A DNA stretch of 64,000 bases, taken from positions 21,196 through 85,195 of the forward strand of contig RQSC01000630.1 of NCBI GenBank assembly GCA_013416795.1. Reading direction: 5' to 3'. The translations under genes were made by a program, and so were the position numbers. Positions 62,763-64,000 of this stretch are shown here, piece by piece (within the stretch, counting starts at the first letter, position 1; each line of letters begins with the position of its first letter). This stretch comes from Prasinococcaceae sp. CCMP 1430. Taxonomy: Eukaryota; Prasinodermophyta; Palmophyllophyceae; Prasinococcales; Prasinococcaceae. Below the pieces are notes generated by a model that saw only the letters and a list, made by a program, of their open reading frames with translations, was not told the origin of the DNA and ran no database searches.

Positions 62763-64000
62763 TCAGCCGCGGAGCTCGCAGCCCGCTTGGCACTCCTCGT
62801 CGAGCGAGCGCTCGGCGGGGTGCATGGTGCCCTCCACTGCGTGCTCCACCGCATGCATGGCGCCCTCAAGCCGAGCGGTGGCGAGGCGCATCTCGGCGCC
62901 CGCGCGCGCCTCGGCCGCGCCGGCCCCTGCCTCGGCTTGGGCGTCGACGCTCTTGGTTTCGTCGGGCGCCAGCTGCGCCGAGACGCTCGAGGCCACCACC
63001 AGCGCCGCGCCGCCGTACCCCGCGGGGCCCATGGTCTCCCCGAGCGCCGCCGCGGCGAAGAGCGCCCCCCAGATGGGCTCGGCCGAGTAGATGATCGCGG
63101 CGAGGGGTGCGCTGACGGACTTGAGCGCGAAGACCTCGATCCACAGCGTGAAGGCGGTCGTGACGACGGCGATGTAGGCAAGCGGCGCCCACAGGGCCTC
63201 GACGGCCTCGCACGCATCGGCCACCATCCACAGCGGGACGCCGCCCGCGCGCGCGATGTCCGCCCACACGTCCCAGAGCGCCTGCGTCGACGAGAGCGCC
63301 GCGACCGCCAGCAGCTGCATGCCCACCAGCTCGTTGCTCGACACGCCGCGCAACGAGGTGGTGAGGTCCCCCGTGCGGAACTTGTGCAGGCCGAACGCCG
63401 CCGCGCTCGCCACGCACAGCGCGTCGCCGGTGAGGTCGTGCGCCGATCCGCCGCCGTCTGAGGACAGCAGCGCGATGCCCGCGGCGGCCACGGCGGCCGC
63501 GGGCCACGTCGCGCGCGGCACCTCGCGTCCGCCGGCCGCTGCGAGCAGCGGCACCGTGAGCACGGTCACCGCCGACGTGAAGGCGCCCATCGACGCCGTC
63601 GTGCGCGCCAGCCCCGCCGCCTGCAGCGCGTAGCCGAGGAAGAGGTACGAGCCCAGCTCGGCCGCCGCCAGCGCGGGGCTCTGCGCGTCCGCGCCGTCCG
63701 CGGCGCCCAAGCGCGCGCGCCGCCGCGCCGAGCACGCTGGCGTCGGCGTCGGCGCCGGTGTCGGCCGCCGGCAGCGGCTCGAATGGGTCCGGCCGCTGCT
63801 GCGGGACGCTTGAGGCGCTCTCAGGTGCTGGGGGCGCGCGGACGTCGTCGGCGCGTCGGGTCGCATCTGCAGCGCCCAGGTCGATCACGCGGATGCTCGC
63901 ATCGGCGTTTGTCGCGGCGGCGGCCGGCGCAGCCGCCGCCTGCTCCTCCTCCTGCCCCTCCTCAGCAGCCGGCGTGGGGCACGCGGCGGCGCGCGCGGCG
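62763..64000 (-). CDS. EamA/DMT-family transporter, 5' truncated by window, apparent frameshift
   Basis: Minus-strand gene whose 5' end lies beyond the window. The downstream frame encodes hydrophobic helices in EamA order: LGSYLFLGYALQAAGLARTT, ASMGAFTSAVTVLTVPLLAA, AAAVAAAGIALLSSDGGG, ALCVASAAAFGLHKFR and ALWAPLAYIAVVTTAFTLWI, with SAEPIWGALFAAAALGE. A C-terminal amphipathic tail with repeated MxxVExAVEGTM-like helices follows. Plastid-envelope and other EamA exporters have this form; the substrate is unknown. Left of about 63735 the frame must switch (SVLGAAARALG in one frame continues as AADGADAQSPALAAAELG in another) in a GC-rich stretch at 63710-63735, so a base is probably missing or extra in the assembly. 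Confidence 0.65.

Noticed and set aside
1-64000. tRNA, rRNA, CRISPR or transposon features
   Set aside because: I saw no B-box-like GGTTCGANTCC in a credible context, no rRNA-like blocks, no spaced direct repeats of CRISPR type, and no transposase or reverse-transcriptase motifs. By-eye scanning would miss diverged or short RNAs; tRNAscan and Rfam searches would settle this.

Overview
This window is nuclear DNA of a very GC-rich, flagellated, plastid-bearing protist, most likely a unicellular alga. The eukaryotic signs are spliced genes with mostly 60-750 nt GT-AG introns (donors are usually GTGCGY or GTACGY), no operons, and many orthologues of eukaryote-only proteins. Flagellar genes are prominent: WDR19/IFT144, CFAP251/WDR66, TMEM107, an SCLT1-like distal-appendage protein and CFAP53. 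Organellar proteins (uS10, an RsmE-type methyltransferase, a YqgE/AlgH protein with an Ala/Arg-rich leader, and a basic protein with a lumen-type AxA site) point to an endosymbiotic organelle. The leaders lack an obvious ER signal peptide, which fits a green (prasinophyte-like) alga slightly better than a haptophyte. The lineage cannot be fixed from the sequence alone.

Layout, left to right. 0-7.4 kb: a possible membrane protein, an SFT2-family Golgi protein, a Sec22-like longin SNARE, a 500-N gap, the C-terminal part of a RecX-domain gene and a TMEM144/EamA-like transporter. 7.6-16.2 kb: a coiled-coil protein head-to-head with intronless IFT144, then a KH/WW RNA-binding protein. 16.5-23.8 kb: CFAP251, then a disordered stretch holding golgin-like exons on + and TMEM107 plus an unidentified gene on -, with a 643-N gap. 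24-31.5 kb: YqgE/AlgH, an orphan Doa10/MARCHF6 fragment joined to an RsmE gene, a basic repeat protein, a sulfotransferase-like gene and a hypothetical membrane protein. 32.8-42.6 kb: SCLT1-like, DUSP12 head-to-head with GPN1, two PPR genes and organellar uS10. 42.7-51.3 kb: an ELYS-domain nucleoporin, proteasome RPN2/PSMD1 and CFAP53. 52-64 kb: a coiled-coil protein with a PH-like N-terminal region, DDI1 head-to-head with RAD17, a membrane RING protein, an ALDH3-type fatty aldehyde dehydrogenase and a truncated EamA transporter.

The genes do not form one pathway. Themes are cilium assembly and motility, ubiquitin/proteasome function (RPN2, DDI1, a RING protein, a Doa10 fragment), secretory traffic (SFT2, SNARE, golgin) and organelle gene expression. 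Head-to-head pairs sharing short promoters are common, and several intergenic spacers are AT-rich islands in otherwise GC-rich DNA.

The most useful observations are a SNARE whose zero-layer Arg is Asn, a ~25-bp element repeated upstream of three genes in the same orientation, the Doa10 fragment, an apparent AUG-only first coding exon in CFAP251, and several places where gene models break at repeats or N positions and assembly error should be suspected. I did not find a convincing new multi-gene system.
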